From JAAZNO01 sp012798275 (GTDB lineage Bacteria; Chloroflexota; Anaerolineae; B4-G1; SLSP01): a stretch of 39,048 nt of DNA. The DNA lies in assembly GCA_035347995.1 (NCBI GenBank), contig DAOPQD010000023.1, forward strand, positions 1 through 39,048, given 5' to 3'. Both the position numbers and the translations under genes were made by a program. The notes beneath the pieces were generated by a model. That model saw only the letters and a program-made list of their open reading frames with translations, made no database searches and had not been told where the DNA came from. Shown piece by piece: positions 17,464-26,800 of the stretch; positions within the stretch are counted from its first letter, which is position 1; the number at the start of each line of letters is the position of its first letter.

Positions 17464-17489
17464 ACTGGTATCTACCTATCATGACCAGT
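17464..17489. promoter_or_regulatory. Putative DasR/NagR-like operator
   Basis: Right after the -10 box lies ACTGGTATCTACCTAT (17464-17479), resembling the DasR/NagR operator pattern ACTGGT-N4-ACCAGT. The outer arms ACTGGT (17464-17469) and ACCAGT (17484-17489) also form a perfect inverted repeat with 14 bp between them. Its place over the expected transcription start fits repression by the GntR/HutC regulator encoded next. Binding is inferred, not shown. Confidence 0.55.
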
Positions 17490-17508
17490 CATTACCACAA
17501 AGGGGCCC

Positions 17509-18240
17509 ATGGAACTGAAGCGCGAAGCACCTACCCCCTTGTACGTGCAGCTCAAGAACTCACTCCTGATGCAGATCACCAGCAATCAGCTGGCGCCCCA
17601 TCAGCAGCTGCCCTCGGAGCGCGAGCTCTGCGAGCAGTTTGGGGTCAGCCGGACGACCGTGCGACAGGCGATCAACGAGATGATCCACGAGGGATTGGTC
17701 TACTCGCGCGCCGGGAAGGGCACTTTCGTCAGCGAGCCGAAGATCAATCAACAGCTGCGCACCCTCACCGGCTTCAGTCAGGATGTGCTCGAGCGCGGCG
17801 GCACGCCATCCAGCCAGGTGCTGGAGGCGCGGCTGATCCCAGCGACGCCCGATCTCGCCGAGCGCTTACAGGTCACCCTGGAGACGGAGCTGGTGCTCCT
17901 CTCGCGGCTGCGGCTGGCCAACGGCATGCCGCTTGCCATTGAGACGTCGTATCTCAATCATAGCTACTGCAAGGACATTTTGCAGCACGATTTTTCTTAT
18001 ACCTCTCTGTATCACGTTTTGCAGACGGAGTATCAGCTACGGCTGGTACGCGCAGAGCAGACCATCGAGGCGGGGCTTGCCAATCCCCAGGAACTCGCCC
18101 TGCTCAAGATGCATCCGCCCGCCGCCGTTCTCAAGATGGAGCGCCTTACCACCACCGATCAGGACGTGCGACTCGAATACACCGTCTCGGTCTATCGGGG
18201 CGATCGTTACAAATTCCGCACGACCCTGCAGGTATTCTGA
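17509..18240 (+). CDS. GntR/HutC-family transcriptional regulator
   Basis: A 243-residue regulator with an N-terminal winged helix (PLYVQLKNSLLMQITSNQ; SRTTVRQAINEMIHEGLVY; GKGTFVSEP) and a C-terminal UTRA ligand domain from about residue 90 (ERLQVTLETELVLLSRLRL, TSLYHVLQTEY, VLKMERLTTT, LEYTVSVYRGDRYKF). Close relatives by layout are NagR/YvoA and DasR, which release DNA on binding GlcNAc-6-P or GlcN-6-P. In this cluster MurQ would produce GlcNAc-6-P, so induction by a pathway product is plausible. AAAGGGG lies just before ATG 17509. The gene has its own promoter and a candidate operator, suggesting autoregulation and control of the downstream NamZ-transporter genes. Confidence 0.9.
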   Translation: MELKREAPTPLYVQLKNSLLMQITSNQLAPHQQLPSERELCEQFGVSRTTVRQAINEMIHEGLVYSRAGKGTFVSEPKINQQLRTLTGFSQDVLERGGTPSSQVLEARLIPATPDLAERLQVTLETELVLLSRLRLANGMPLAIETSYLNHSYCKDILQHDFSYTSLYHVLQTEYQLRLVRAEQTIEAGLANPQELALLKMHPPAAVLKMERLTTTDQDVRLEYTVSVYRGDRYKFRTTLQVF

Positions 18241-18252
18241 GCGTAGAAAAAC

Positions 18253-18324
18253 GTGCGAACATGTTAAGGTGCGAACGTGCGAACGTGGTAACGTGCGGAC
18301 TCGCCGATTCGCTGATTCGCTGAT
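18253..18324. repeat. Octamer arrays (GTGCGAAC)n and (TCGCTGAT)n
   Basis: Six 8-bp units, mostly GTGCGAAC, run from 18253 to 18300, directly followed by three units of TCGCCGAT/TCGCTGAT to 18324. They occupy the gap between the regulator and the NamZ-like gene up to its ribosome binding site. Confidence 0.85.
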
Positions 18325-18340
18325 TTCTGGGAGGGGGCCT

Positions 18341-19498
18341 TTGATCGAAACAGGCCTGGTACAGTTGCTGCACGAGCACCTGGATCGGCTGCGCGGGCAG
18401 CGGGTGGGCCTGGCGACCCATGCCGCAGCGGTGACGCCCGACCTCACCGACGCCGTCGCAGCGTTGCGCGCCGCTGGGGTGACCCTCACGGCGCTCTACG
18501 GCCCGGAACATGGCCTGGCGGGCGCGGCAGCCGATGGTGCCGCCGTGGGACACGGCGTCGAGGTGCGCACGGGATTGCCCATCTACAGCCTTTACGGCGC
18601 GACGCGGGAACCGACGCCCGACATGCTCGCCGACGTGGATGTAGTGCTCTTTGACATGCAGGACGTGGGGGTGCGCTTCTACACCTACACGAGCACGCTC
18701 TGGCATCTCCTCAAAGGGGCGACGCGGGCCGGCAAGCCGGTGTGGGTGCTCGACCGCCCCAATCCGCTCAACGGCGTGACCCTCGAAGGGCCGCTCGTGG
18801 CGCCGGGCTTCGAGTCGTTTGTCGGTGTGATCCCCATCCCCATCCGCCACGGGATGACGCCGGGCGAGCTGGCACTGTGGATGAACGGCGAGTACGCGCT
18901 CGGCGCGGAGCTGACCGTCATACCGCTGCGGGGCTGGCGACGCCCGCAGTGGTTCGACCAAACCGGCTTGCCGTGGGTCATTCCCTCGCCGGCAATGCCG
19001 CATCTTTCCACCGCTACCGTCTATCCCGGCATGTGTTTTCTGGAGGGGACCAACGTCTCCGCAGGCCGGGGGACGGCGCTGCCCTTCGAAGTCTGCGGCG
19101 CGCCCTGGCTGGACGGCTACGCGCTGGCCCAACGGCTCAACGCGCTGGCGTTGCCGGGGGTGCGGTTCCGCCCTCACACGTTCATCCCGACGGCGGACAA
19201 ACACGCGGGCCAGCGGTGCGGCGGAGTCCAGGTCCACGTGACCGACAGAGACACGCTGCGCCCGGTCGCGTTGGGAGTGCACGTTCTGGCTGCCTGCCGG
19301 GCGACCGCTCCCCAGGAGTTCGCCTTCCTGCCCTCCAGTTGGGAGGGTCGCCCCGCGCATCTGGACCTGCTCACCGGTTCGGCGCGGGTGCGGGAGGGAC
19401 TGATCGCCGGCGAACCGGCGACCGCGCTGGTCGCTGAATGGGAAAGCGATCTCGCCGCGTTTGCAGAACGCCGCAGACCCTATCTGCTGTATGCTTAG
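18341..19498 (+). CDS. namZ: Exo-beta-N-acetylmuramidase (DUF1343/GH171)
   Basis: A 385-residue DUF1343 protein. The characterised B. subtilis member NamZ (YbbC) removes MurNAc from the non-reducing end of glycan strands already trimmed by NagZ and AmiE. Family motifs are LYGPEHGL, the catalytic-region FDMQDVGVRFYTY, VLDRPNPLNG, and EGTNVSAGRGT. The start is TTG 18341 with GGGAGGGGG upstream; the frame is open much further back, but that part overlaps the regulator in another frame. Unlike the secreted Bacillus enzyme there is no signal peptide, so it should be cytoplasmic. It stands directly upstream of the peptide transporter genes and shares the window with NagZ- and AmiE-like proteins, its functional partners. 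Confidence 0.9.
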   Translation: MIETGLVQLLHEHLDRLRGQRVGLATHAAAVTPDLTDAVAALRAAGVTLTALYGPEHGLAGAAADGAAVGHGVEVRTGLPIYSLYGATREPTPDMLADVDVVLFDMQDVGVRFYTYTSTLWHLLKGATRAGKPVWVLDRPNPLNGVTLEGPLVAPGFESFVGVIPIPIRHGMTPGELALWMNGEYALGAELTVIPLRGWRRPQWFDQTGLPWVIPSPAMPHLSTATVYPGMCFLEGTNVSAGRGTALPFEVCGAPWLDGYALAQRLNALALPGVRFRPHTFIPTADKHAGQRCGGVQVHVTDRDTLRPVALGVHVLAACRATAPQEFAFLPSSWEGRPAHLDLLTGSARVREGLIAGEPATALVAEWESDLAAFAERRRPYLLYA

Positions 19499-19515
19499 AG
19501 GTGGGAGGGAGATAG

Positions 19516-20592
19516 ATGAGTTCAAGGGCCACGGTTGGACCGCCGAAGAAAACAGCCTCGTATTATCTGGAGAAAATCGCGACGAATTACTGGGTGCGCA
19601 CCATCGCCAAGAAACTCCTCATTGTCTGGATCGTGATGACGCTGACGTTTTTCATCATCCGCGCGCTGCCCGGAAATCCGGTGGAGATCATGGTGATGAG
19701 CCTCATGGACAGCGGCCTCTCTTCCGAGGAGGCCTACGCCCGGGCCGCAAGCCTGCTGCGAATTGACCTGGATGCCCCGCTGGGCAAGCAATACCTGGAT
19801 TACATGACCAATCTACTCCACGGCGATCTGGGGGATTCCTACGTGCTGGCGATCAACAAGCCGGTCGCCACGCTGATCGCCCAGCGGTTGCCGTGGACGC
19901 TGTTCAGCGTCGGGACGTCGCTGCTCATCAGCTTCATCATCGGCATGTTCCTGGGAACACTGGCGGCCTATTGGCGCAACTCGTTCATTGATCATGCGCT
20001 CACCAACTTCAGCGCCGCGATCGAATCCATCCCCAACACGCTCACCGCCATCGTCCTGGTGCTGTTGCTCGGCGTGACCTGGAAGGTGGTGCCGTTGAAC
20101 TTCATGCGCGGGTCCCTCTCGCCGGGCATCAAGCCGGGCTTCACCACGGCCTTCCTCGTGGATCTGTTCAAGCATTACGCCGTCCCCGGCGCGGTGTACG
20201 TCTTCTCCACCCTGGGCGGCTGGATGTTGTCCATGCGCAGCAGCACCATCAGCACCCTGGGCGAGGATTATGTGACCGTGGCCCGCGCGCGCGGTCTGCC
20301 CGACCTTCGCATCATCACGGCGTATGTGGGCCGTAACGCCAGCCTGCCCTTGATCACCGGGCTGGCCATCTCCCTGGGCTTTGCCGTCGGCGGCTCGATT
20401 CTGATCGAGTCCATCTTCGTCTACCAGGGCATCGGCCTGCTGCTGAACCAGGCCATCGCCAAACGCGATTATCCCGTCATGCAAGGGATCCTCCTCGTCA
20501 CGACCATCACGGTGATTCTCTCCACGGCGCTGGCGGATCTGCTGTATGGCTGGCTCGATCCGCGCATTCGCGTCACCGGTGGAGGTGAATAA
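19516..20592 (+). CDS. ABC peptide transporter permease (DppB/OppB-like)
   Basis: A 358-residue inner-membrane permease of the peptide/opine/nickel (PepT) class. The N-terminal helix KKLLIVWIVMTLTFFIIRALPGN is typical of the DppB side, followed by a large external loop (residues ~60-120). The membrane domain contains an EAA-type coupling loop, EDYVTVARARGLPDLRII with NASLPLITG, that contacts the ATPases. GGGAGGGAG precedes ATG 19516, only 17 bp after the NamZ stop, so it is very likely co-transcribed. With the following permease and two ATPases it should import oligopeptides or muropeptides captured by the lipoprotein at 23881. Confidence 0.92.
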   Translation: MSSRATVGPPKKTASYYLEKIATNYWVRTIAKKLLIVWIVMTLTFFIIRALPGNPVEIMVMSLMDSGLSSEEAYARAASLLRIDLDAPLGKQYLDYMTNLLHGDLGDSYVLAINKPVATLIAQRLPWTLFSVGTSLLISFIIGMFLGTLAAYWRNSFIDHALTNFSAAIESIPNTLTAIVLVLLLGVTWKVVPLNFMRGSLSPGIKPGFTTAFLVDLFKHYAVPGAVYVFSTLGGWMLSMRSSTISTLGEDYVTVARARGLPDLRIITAYVGRNASLPLITGLAISLGFAVGGSILIESIFVYQGIGLLLNQAIAKRDYPVMQGILLVTTITVILSTALADLLYGWLDPRIRVTGGGE

Positions 20593-21483
20593 GTGAGTAA
20601 GATAGAAACGGCACCGGCGCCGCAGAAACGCCCCAACGAGGCGCTCCGCACCCTCAAACTCCTGGCGCGCAACAGAATCGGCTTGTTGGGGCTGATCATT
20701 TTCGTCCTGATGACGTTCATGTCCCTGGTGGGACCGCTGATCGTGCCGCCGGAGACGCAGGCCCACGTGGAACAAATCTATCAGCCGCCTTCGGCAGCCC
20801 ATCCCCTTGGCACCGACTTTCAGGGGCGCGAGATGTGGAAGATGGTCATCCATGGCGGGCGCGACGTCCTGATCGTGGCCTTCCTGGCGGGGATTCTGAC
20901 CACGCTCGTCGCGGTGACCGTCGGCGCCGCCAGCGCCTTCTTCGGCGGCTGGGTGGACAGCCTGCTGATGAGCATCACCGACATGTGGCTGACCATCCCC
21001 CGCTTTTTGCTCCTCGTCGTGGTCGCCACTCTCGTACGGTTGGAGAACGTGTGGATGTTGGCGCTCTTCCTGGCGTTCTTTGGCTGGCCCGGTCTGGCGC
21101 GCCAAATCCGCTCGCAGGTGCTCTCCCTGAAACAGCGAGAATACATCGAGGCGGCGCAGCTGCTAGATTTGGGGTCGGCGCACATCATCTTCCGCGAAAT
21201 GCTGCCCAACATGATGAGCTACATCGTCATCGCCATGATCAACGCCATGACCAGCGCGATCTACTCCCAAACAGGCCTGGTCTTCCTGGGCGTCGTGCCC
21301 TTCGGCAACAACTGGGGCGTGATGTTCAGCCTGGCCTACGCCAAGAACGCCATCTACAACCCCAACGCGGCCGCCAGTCTGCTGGTGCCGATGGGGGCCA
21401 TCATTCTCTTCCAAATTTCGCTGGTGATGCTCTCGCGTTCCCTGGAAGAAATCTTCAACCCGCGATTGCAGAGGGGGGTGTGA
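20593..21483 (+). CDS. ABC peptide transporter permease (DppC/OppC-like)
   Basis: A 296-residue permease that pairs with the DppB-like protein. It has the DppC-type N-terminus (LLARNRIGLLGLIIFVLMTFMSLVGPLIVP), the loop HPLGTDFQGREMWKM, several membrane helices and the EAA loop EYIEAAQLLDLGSAHIIFREMLPN. The start is GTG directly after the dppB-like stop (no intergenic base), with GGAGGTG upstream inside the preceding gene, so translation is probably coupled. The loop form FQGREMW departs from the commonest DRDVFSR-type sequence but is within the range of the family. Confidence 0.92.
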   Translation: MSKIETAPAPQKRPNEALRTLKLLARNRIGLLGLIIFVLMTFMSLVGPLIVPPETQAHVEQIYQPPSAAHPLGTDFQGREMWKMVIHGGRDVLIVAFLAGILTTLVAVTVGAASAFFGGWVDSLLMSITDMWLTIPRFLLLVVVATLVRLENVWMLALFLAFFGWPGLARQIRSQVLSLKQREYIEAAQLLDLGSAHIIFREMLPNMMSYIVIAMINAMTSAIYSQTGLVFLGVVPFGNNWGVMFSLAYAKNAIYNPNAAASLLVPMGAIILFQISLVMLSRSLEEIFNPRLQRGV

Positions 21484-21484
21484 G

Positions 21485-22576
21485 ATGAGCCAGCCCATCC
21501 ATGTATCCACGGTTCAACGGACCAGCGCGCCGGCGTTGTCAGTGCAAGGATTGACGATCACCTATCAGGCCAAACGGGGGGACGTGCAAGCGGTGCGTAA
21601 CGTCTCCTTTGACGTAGGTCGCGGCGAAGCGCTGGCGATCATCGGCGAGAGCGGCTCCGGGAAAACTACCCTGGGGCTTGGCATCGTGCGCCTGCTCCCC
21701 TCGACGGCCACCATCCGTCAGGGGGAACTGCTCTATCGCCGCTTCGGCGCGGCCGGCAACGGCGGAGGGACGAGCGCCACGAGCGAGGTGGACGTGCTCC
21801 AGCTCAAGGGGCGCGACCTGCGGCAATTCCGTTGGAAGGAGTGCGCCATGGTCTTCCAGGCAGCACTCAATGCCTTCAATCCCGTGCTGCGGGTCTCCGA
21901 TCAGTTCGGCGACACAGCCCGCGCTCACGGCTATCTCCAGGGGCGCGAGCTGGCGGACCGCGCGCGCCACCTGTTTGAACTCGTGCGCCTGGATTCCGAG
22001 CGGGTCTGGCGCGCCTATCCTCACGAGCTCTCCGGCGGCATGCGCCAGCGCGTCCTGATCGCGTTAGGGCTGCTCCTGGAGCCGCAGCTGCTCATCCTGG
22101 ACGAGCCGACCACGGCGTTGGACATTCTCACGCAGCGCAACATCATGGACGTGCTGAAGGATCTCCGCCAGAAGCTGGATTTCTCGCTCATCTTCATCTC
22201 CCATGACCTCTCCCTGGCGGCGGAGCTGGCCGACCGGGTCGCCACGATGTACGCCGGCAAACTGGTGGAGCTGAGCGACGTCTACACCACCTTCAAGAAT
22301 CCAGTGCACCCTTACACCATCGGCCTGATCCATGCCGTGCCGACGCTCACCGCGCACCGGGATCACGTCTCCTCCATCCCCGGGTCGCCGCCAGATTTGA
22401 TTGACCTGCCGTCGGGCTGCAAATTCCACCCGCGCTGCCCGCTCGCCGATCAGCGCTGCCGCGAGGAGGAACCGGAGCTGGCGCCGGCAAGCGAGGCCCA
22501 TCACTGGGTCGCCTGCTGGAACTGGCAAAGCGCCAGCGACCGGCTGCACAACGGGCAGAAAGGAGCTTCCGCATGA
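21485..22576 (+). CDS. ABC peptide transporter ATPase (DppD/OppD-like)
   Basis: A 363-residue ATPase powering peptide import on the cytoplasmic face. Walker A GESGSGKTT, signature LSGGMRQR, Walker B LLILDEPTTALD and the switch histidine in FISHDLSLA are all present. The C-terminal oligopeptide-transport extension with cysteines (KFHPRCPLADQRC) is characteristic of DppD/OppD and may bind an iron-sulfur cluster in some members. About 25 extra residues (GAAGNGGGTSATSEVD) lie between Walker A and the Q-loop. ATG 21485 follows the permease stop by one base, and its 3' end overlaps the second ATPase by ATGA. Confidence 0.93.
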   Translation: MSQPIHVSTVQRTSAPALSVQGLTITYQAKRGDVQAVRNVSFDVGRGEALAIIGESGSGKTTLGLGIVRLLPSTATIRQGELLYRRFGAAGNGGGTSATSEVDVLQLKGRDLRQFRWKECAMVFQAALNAFNPVLRVSDQFGDTARAHGYLQGRELADRARHLFELVRLDSERVWRAYPHELSGGMRQRVLIALGLLLEPQLLILDEPTTALDILTQRNIMDVLKDLRQKLDFSLIFISHDLSLAAELADRVATMYAGKLVELSDVYTTFKNPVHPYTIGLIHAVPTLTAHRDHVSSIPGSPPDLIDLPSGCKFHPRCPLADQRCREEEPELAPASEAHHWVACWNWQSASDRLHNGQKGASA

Positions 22577-23592
22577 GCGAGTTGATCCGGCTCGAGCACG
22601 TGACCCGCCGTTTTCAAGTCAAACGCCAGCAAGCCATCAAGGCTGTGGACGATGTCTCCTTCGACGTTCGGGAAAGCGAAATTCTGTGTGTGGTGGGCGA
22701 ATCCGGCTGCGGCAAGACGACGACCGGCAAGATCATCTCCGGGCTGCTGCCCCCTTCGGAAGGGCGCGTCTTCTATCGCGGGCAGGACATCACCACGCTC
22801 AAGGGCGCGGATTGGAAAGCGTACCGCCTGGGGGTGCAGATGATCCATCAGGATCCCTACGCCTCACTCAACCCCACGCACTCGACCTATCAAACCCTGG
22901 CAGCGCCGCTCAAACGTCACGGCTTCGCCAGCAGCGAGGCCGGCATTCGCGCCCGCGCCAAAGAGCTGCTGGAAATGGTAGACCTCACGCCTGCGAGCGA
23001 CTTCCTGGACAAATATCCCCACCAGCTGAGCGGCGGACAGCGCCAGCGGGTGGCGGTCGCGCGCTCGCTCACCGTCAACCCGTCATTTATCGTCGCCGAT
23101 GAGGCCGTCTCGATGGTAGATGTTTCCATCCGCATCAGCCTGCTCAACACCCTGCTGCGGCTCAAGCAAGACATGGGATTGGCCGTGCTCTTCATCACGC
23201 ACGACCTGGCGCTGGCCAAGTATTTCGCCTGGGAAGGGCGCATCGGGGTGATGTATCTGGGCCGCCTGGTAGAGCTGGCGCCGGCGCGTCAGCTGGTCGA
23301 AGCGCCGCAGCATCCCTACACCAAGGTGTTGCTCTCCGCCATCCCTGAAGCCGATCCCGACGTGACCCGCACCAAACAGCACCTCCAGCTCCGCAGTATG
23401 GACGTGCCCAGCTTGCTGCGCCTGCCGGACGGCTGCGCCTTTCACCCGCGTTGTCCCTTCTTTGACGGGGAAGCTTGCGAGAAAGTGGTGCCGCCGTTCA
23501 CCTTTTTCCGCGATGGCTCCGCCGTGGCCTGTCATCCCGTGCAGCGCCAGCGAGAGGCAGAAATCATCGCCGCGCCGACGGGCATGGATTAA
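22573..23592 (+). CDS. ABC peptide transporter ATPase (DppF/OppF-like)
   Basis: A 339-residue second ATPase of the heterodimer. Walker A GESGCGKTTTGK, Q-loop MIHQDPYASLNPT, signature LSGGQRQRVAVARSL and switch FITHDLALAKYF are intact. Walker B reads FIVADEAVSMVDVS; the catalytic D-E is kept, but the usual PTSALD is replaced, a variant seen in Chloroflexota peptide transporters. The C-terminal cysteine motif CAFHPRCPFF is present. Translation is coupled to the first ATPase through an ATGA overlap. Confidence 0.93.
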   Translation: MSELIRLEHVTRRFQVKRQQAIKAVDDVSFDVRESEILCVVGESGCGKTTTGKIISGLLPPSEGRVFYRGQDITTLKGADWKAYRLGVQMIHQDPYASLNPTHSTYQTLAAPLKRHGFASSEAGIRARAKELLEMVDLTPASDFLDKYPHQLSGGQRQRVAVARSLTVNPSFIVADEAVSMVDVSIRISLLNTLLRLKQDMGLAVLFITHDLALAKYFAWEGRIGVMYLGRLVELAPARQLVEAPQHPYTKVLLSAIPEADPDVTRTKQHLQLRSMDVPSLLRLPDGCAFHPRCPFFDGEACEKVVPPFTFFRDGSAVACHPVQRQREAEIIAAPTGMD

Positions 23593-23598
23593 CGCGCT

Positions 23599-23778
23599 AT
23601 GAATCCACAAATCGGACAGACCTGGTTTCGAGTGGCCATCTCGATCACGTTGGTCAGCCTGGTGCTGCTGTTTTTCCAGCAACCGGGGACGGCTGAATTC
23701 ATCGTCACCGCGCTCGCGCTGGGCGTCGGCGTCATCATGACCACGTTGATCATCCTCATCGTCCGCAAAAGTCAGTAG
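23599..23778 (+). CDS. 59-residue protein with two membrane helices
   Basis: A small gene six bases after the second ATPase stop. The protein begins MNPQIGQTWFR and has two hydrophobic helices (residues ~11-27, VAISITLVSLVLLFF; ~33-55, FIVTALALGVGVIMTTLIILI) and a positively charged end RKSQ. I do not recognise a family. The position inside the transporter operon, between ATPase and binding protein, and the clean hydrophobic pattern suggest a real gene, perhaps a small transporter accessory subunit. No strong ribosome binding site is visible, so it may be coupled to the preceding gene. Confidence 0.6.
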   Translation: MNPQIGQTWFRVAISITLVSLVLLFFQQPGTAEFIVTALALGVGVIMTTLIILIVRKSQ

Positions 23779-23880
23779 CATTGGCCAGAAGGAGGTGCAC
23801 GCTCGCCAAAAGTTTATTTGCCGTTTCCAGACCCCTGTGACTATTTTTGCGATTCACATTTCCGAAGGAGGAATCCAACC

Positions 23881-26800
23881 ATGCGTAAGTTCAATTTTCT
23901 CAGTGTGATTCTGATTCTGGCGCTGCTGTTGGCATCCTGCGGTCCTACCGCCACCCCCACTCCAGCGCCCACCACGCCGGCTCCCACCACGGAGAAGCCA
24001 CCTGAGACTCCTGCCGCCACCCCCGAGCCGACCAAGGAAGCAACTCCCGTTGCGCGTGAGTGGCCCGAGGGCGTGGTGAACATCCTGACGGTGAAGTTGC
24101 GACCGGGGATGGAGTGGAGCGACGGCTCCGCGCTGACCGCTCTGGACCTCGTCGGCACCTACAACATCTACTGGGCCCAGAATAACAGCGTCTGGACCTA
24201 CCTCCAGGATGTCGTCGCCGTGGATGACACCACCGTCGAGTTCTGGATCAAGGCCGCCTCGCCCCGCGTCCTGCGCCTCATCCTCCGCGCCAACCAGCCC
24301 GCCCCCTACTCCGTCTACGGCAAGTGGATGGATCAGGCTGCCGACCTCCGCGCCAAGGGCGAGGACCCCAAGGGCGACGCCGCCAAGGCCCTCGTGGATG
24401 ACCTCTACGCCTTCAAGCCCGACACCGTCGTCGCCTACGGCCCCTTCGTCCTCGACCCCGCCTCCGTCACCGAGGCCCAACTCGAACTGGTCAAGAATCC
24501 CACCGGCTACAACGCCGGCAAGAGCGACTTCAACAAGATCCTGGTCTACTACGGCGAAACGGCCGCCTCCCTCCCCCTCGTCCTCTCCAATGAGGTGGAC
24601 TACAGCACCCACGGCTACACCCCCTCCGACGTCCAGCAGATCAAGACCATCCCTAACCTGAAAATCTTCACCGGCCCCACCGGCACCGGCCCCGGCCTCT
24701 GGTTCAACCAGAACGTCTACCCCCTCAACAAGAAAGAGGTCCGCCAGGCCTTCGCCTACATCATTGACCGCAACGAGAACGCCACCGTCGCCATGGGCGA
24801 GGCCGGCAAGGGCATCCAGTACGAGGCCGGCTTCACCGACCTGCAGGTCCCCGCCTGGCTCTCCCAGGCTGACATCGCCAAACTCAATCCCTACTCCAAG
24901 GACTGGGCCCGGGCCGAGGAACTCCTCACCGGCATCGGCTTCAAGAAGGGCAACGACGGCATCTGGGTGGACGACACCGGCAAGAAACTCGAATTCGAAC
25001 TCTCCGTCCCCTCCGACTTCGCCGACTGGCTCGGCTCTGCCGAAAACGCCGCTCAGCAACTCAACGCCTTCGGCATCAAGGCCACCGTCCGCGGCTACCC
25101 CTCCGCCGAGCGCGCTACCGCCCAGAAAGAAGGCAAGTACCAGATCCTCGTGGACCTCGCCCTCTACTACAACCCCCCTCATCCCCAGACTTCCTTCAAC
25201 TACTACCTCAACACCCCCCGCAACGCCCCCGAGGCCACCGACGCCTTCAAGGGTATGAACTGGTCCTGGAAACAGATTGACCCCGCCACCGGCAAGGAGG
25301 TCTACATCCCTGACCTCCTCACCGCTGCCGCCGCGGGCTTCGACTTTGAGGCTCAGAAGCCCGCCATCGCCACCCTCGCCCGCATCGTCAACGAGGAACT
25401 CCCCGTCCTGGCCCTCTTCGAACGCTACTCCACCGACGTCATCAACTACGACACCCGCGTCTCCGGCTGGCTCCCCTTCACCGATCCCATCTACCAGAAC
25501 AACCAGGCCGACCTCTACATCGCCAAACAACTCCTCGATGGCACGCTCAAGAAGTCCGCCACCGGTGACGGCACCTTCCACACCGTCTACCCCTACCCCC
25601 AACCGCCCAACTACGACCTCAACCTCTTCACCACCAGCAGCCTCCCCGTTGGCCTCGGCAACCCCTCCTACAACCTCATGTATCCGCCCCTCTTCTACTA
25701 TATCTGGGCCGACGCTGCCTACGTCCCCGCCGCCGCCGAAGGCTATACACTGGAATCGCCGCCGGTAACGGCTGAGCCCACGCCAGCCCCTCTGCCGGAG
25801 GGTGTGGTGAACATCCTGACGGTGAAGTTGCAGCCGGGGATGGAGTGGAGCGACGGCTCCGCGCTGACCGCCAAAGATCTCGTCGGCACCTACAACATCT
25901 ACTGGGCCCAGAATAACAGCGTCTGGACCTACCTCCAGGATGTCGTCGCCGTGGATGACACCACCGTCGAGTTCTGGATCAAGGCCGCCTCGCCCCGCGT
26001 CCTGCGCCTCATCCTCCGCGCCAACCAGCCCGCCCCCTACTCCGTCTACGGCAAGTGGATGGATCAGGCTGCCGACCTCCGCGCCAAGGGCGAGGACCCC
26101 AAGGGCGACGCCGCCAAGGCCCTCGTGGATGACCTCTACGCCTTCAAGCCCGACACCGTCGTCGCCTACGGCCCCTTCGTCCTCGACCCCGCCTCCGTCA
26201 CCGAGGCCCAACTCGAACTGGTCAAGAATCCCACCGGCTACAACGCCGGCAAGAGCGACTTCAACAAGATCCTGGTCTACTACGGCGAAACGGCCGCCTC
26301 CCTCCCCCTCGTCCTCTCCAATGAGGTGGACTACAGCACCCACGGCTACACCCCCTCCGACGTCCAGCAGATCAAGACCATCCCTAACCTGAAAATCTTC
26401 ACCGGCCCCACCGGCACCGGCCCCGGCCTCTGGTTCAACCAGAACGTCTACCCCCTCAACAAGAAAGAGGTCCGCCAGGCCTTCGCCTACATCATTGACC
26501 GCAACGAGAACGCCACCGTCGCCATGGGCGAGGCCGGCAAGGGCATCCAGTACGAGGCCGGCTTCACCGACCTGCAGGTCCCCGCCTGGCTCTCCCAGGC
26601 TGACATCGCCAAACTCAATCCCTACTCCAAGGACTGGGCCCGGGCCGAGGAACTCCTCACCGGCATCGGCTTCAAGAAGGGCAACGACGGCATCTGGGTG
26701 GACGACACCGGCAAGAAACTCGAATTCGAACTCTCCGTCCCCTCCGACTTCGCCGACTGGCTCGGCTCTGCCGAAAACGCCGCTCAGCAACTCAACGCCT

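Noticed and set aside
17933..18340. Extended N-terminus of the NamZ-like protein, in-frame from 17933
   Set aside because: The stretch overlaps the GntR gene in another frame and then crosses an octamer array. TTG 18341 has a strong ribosome binding site and matches the family's usual N-terminus.
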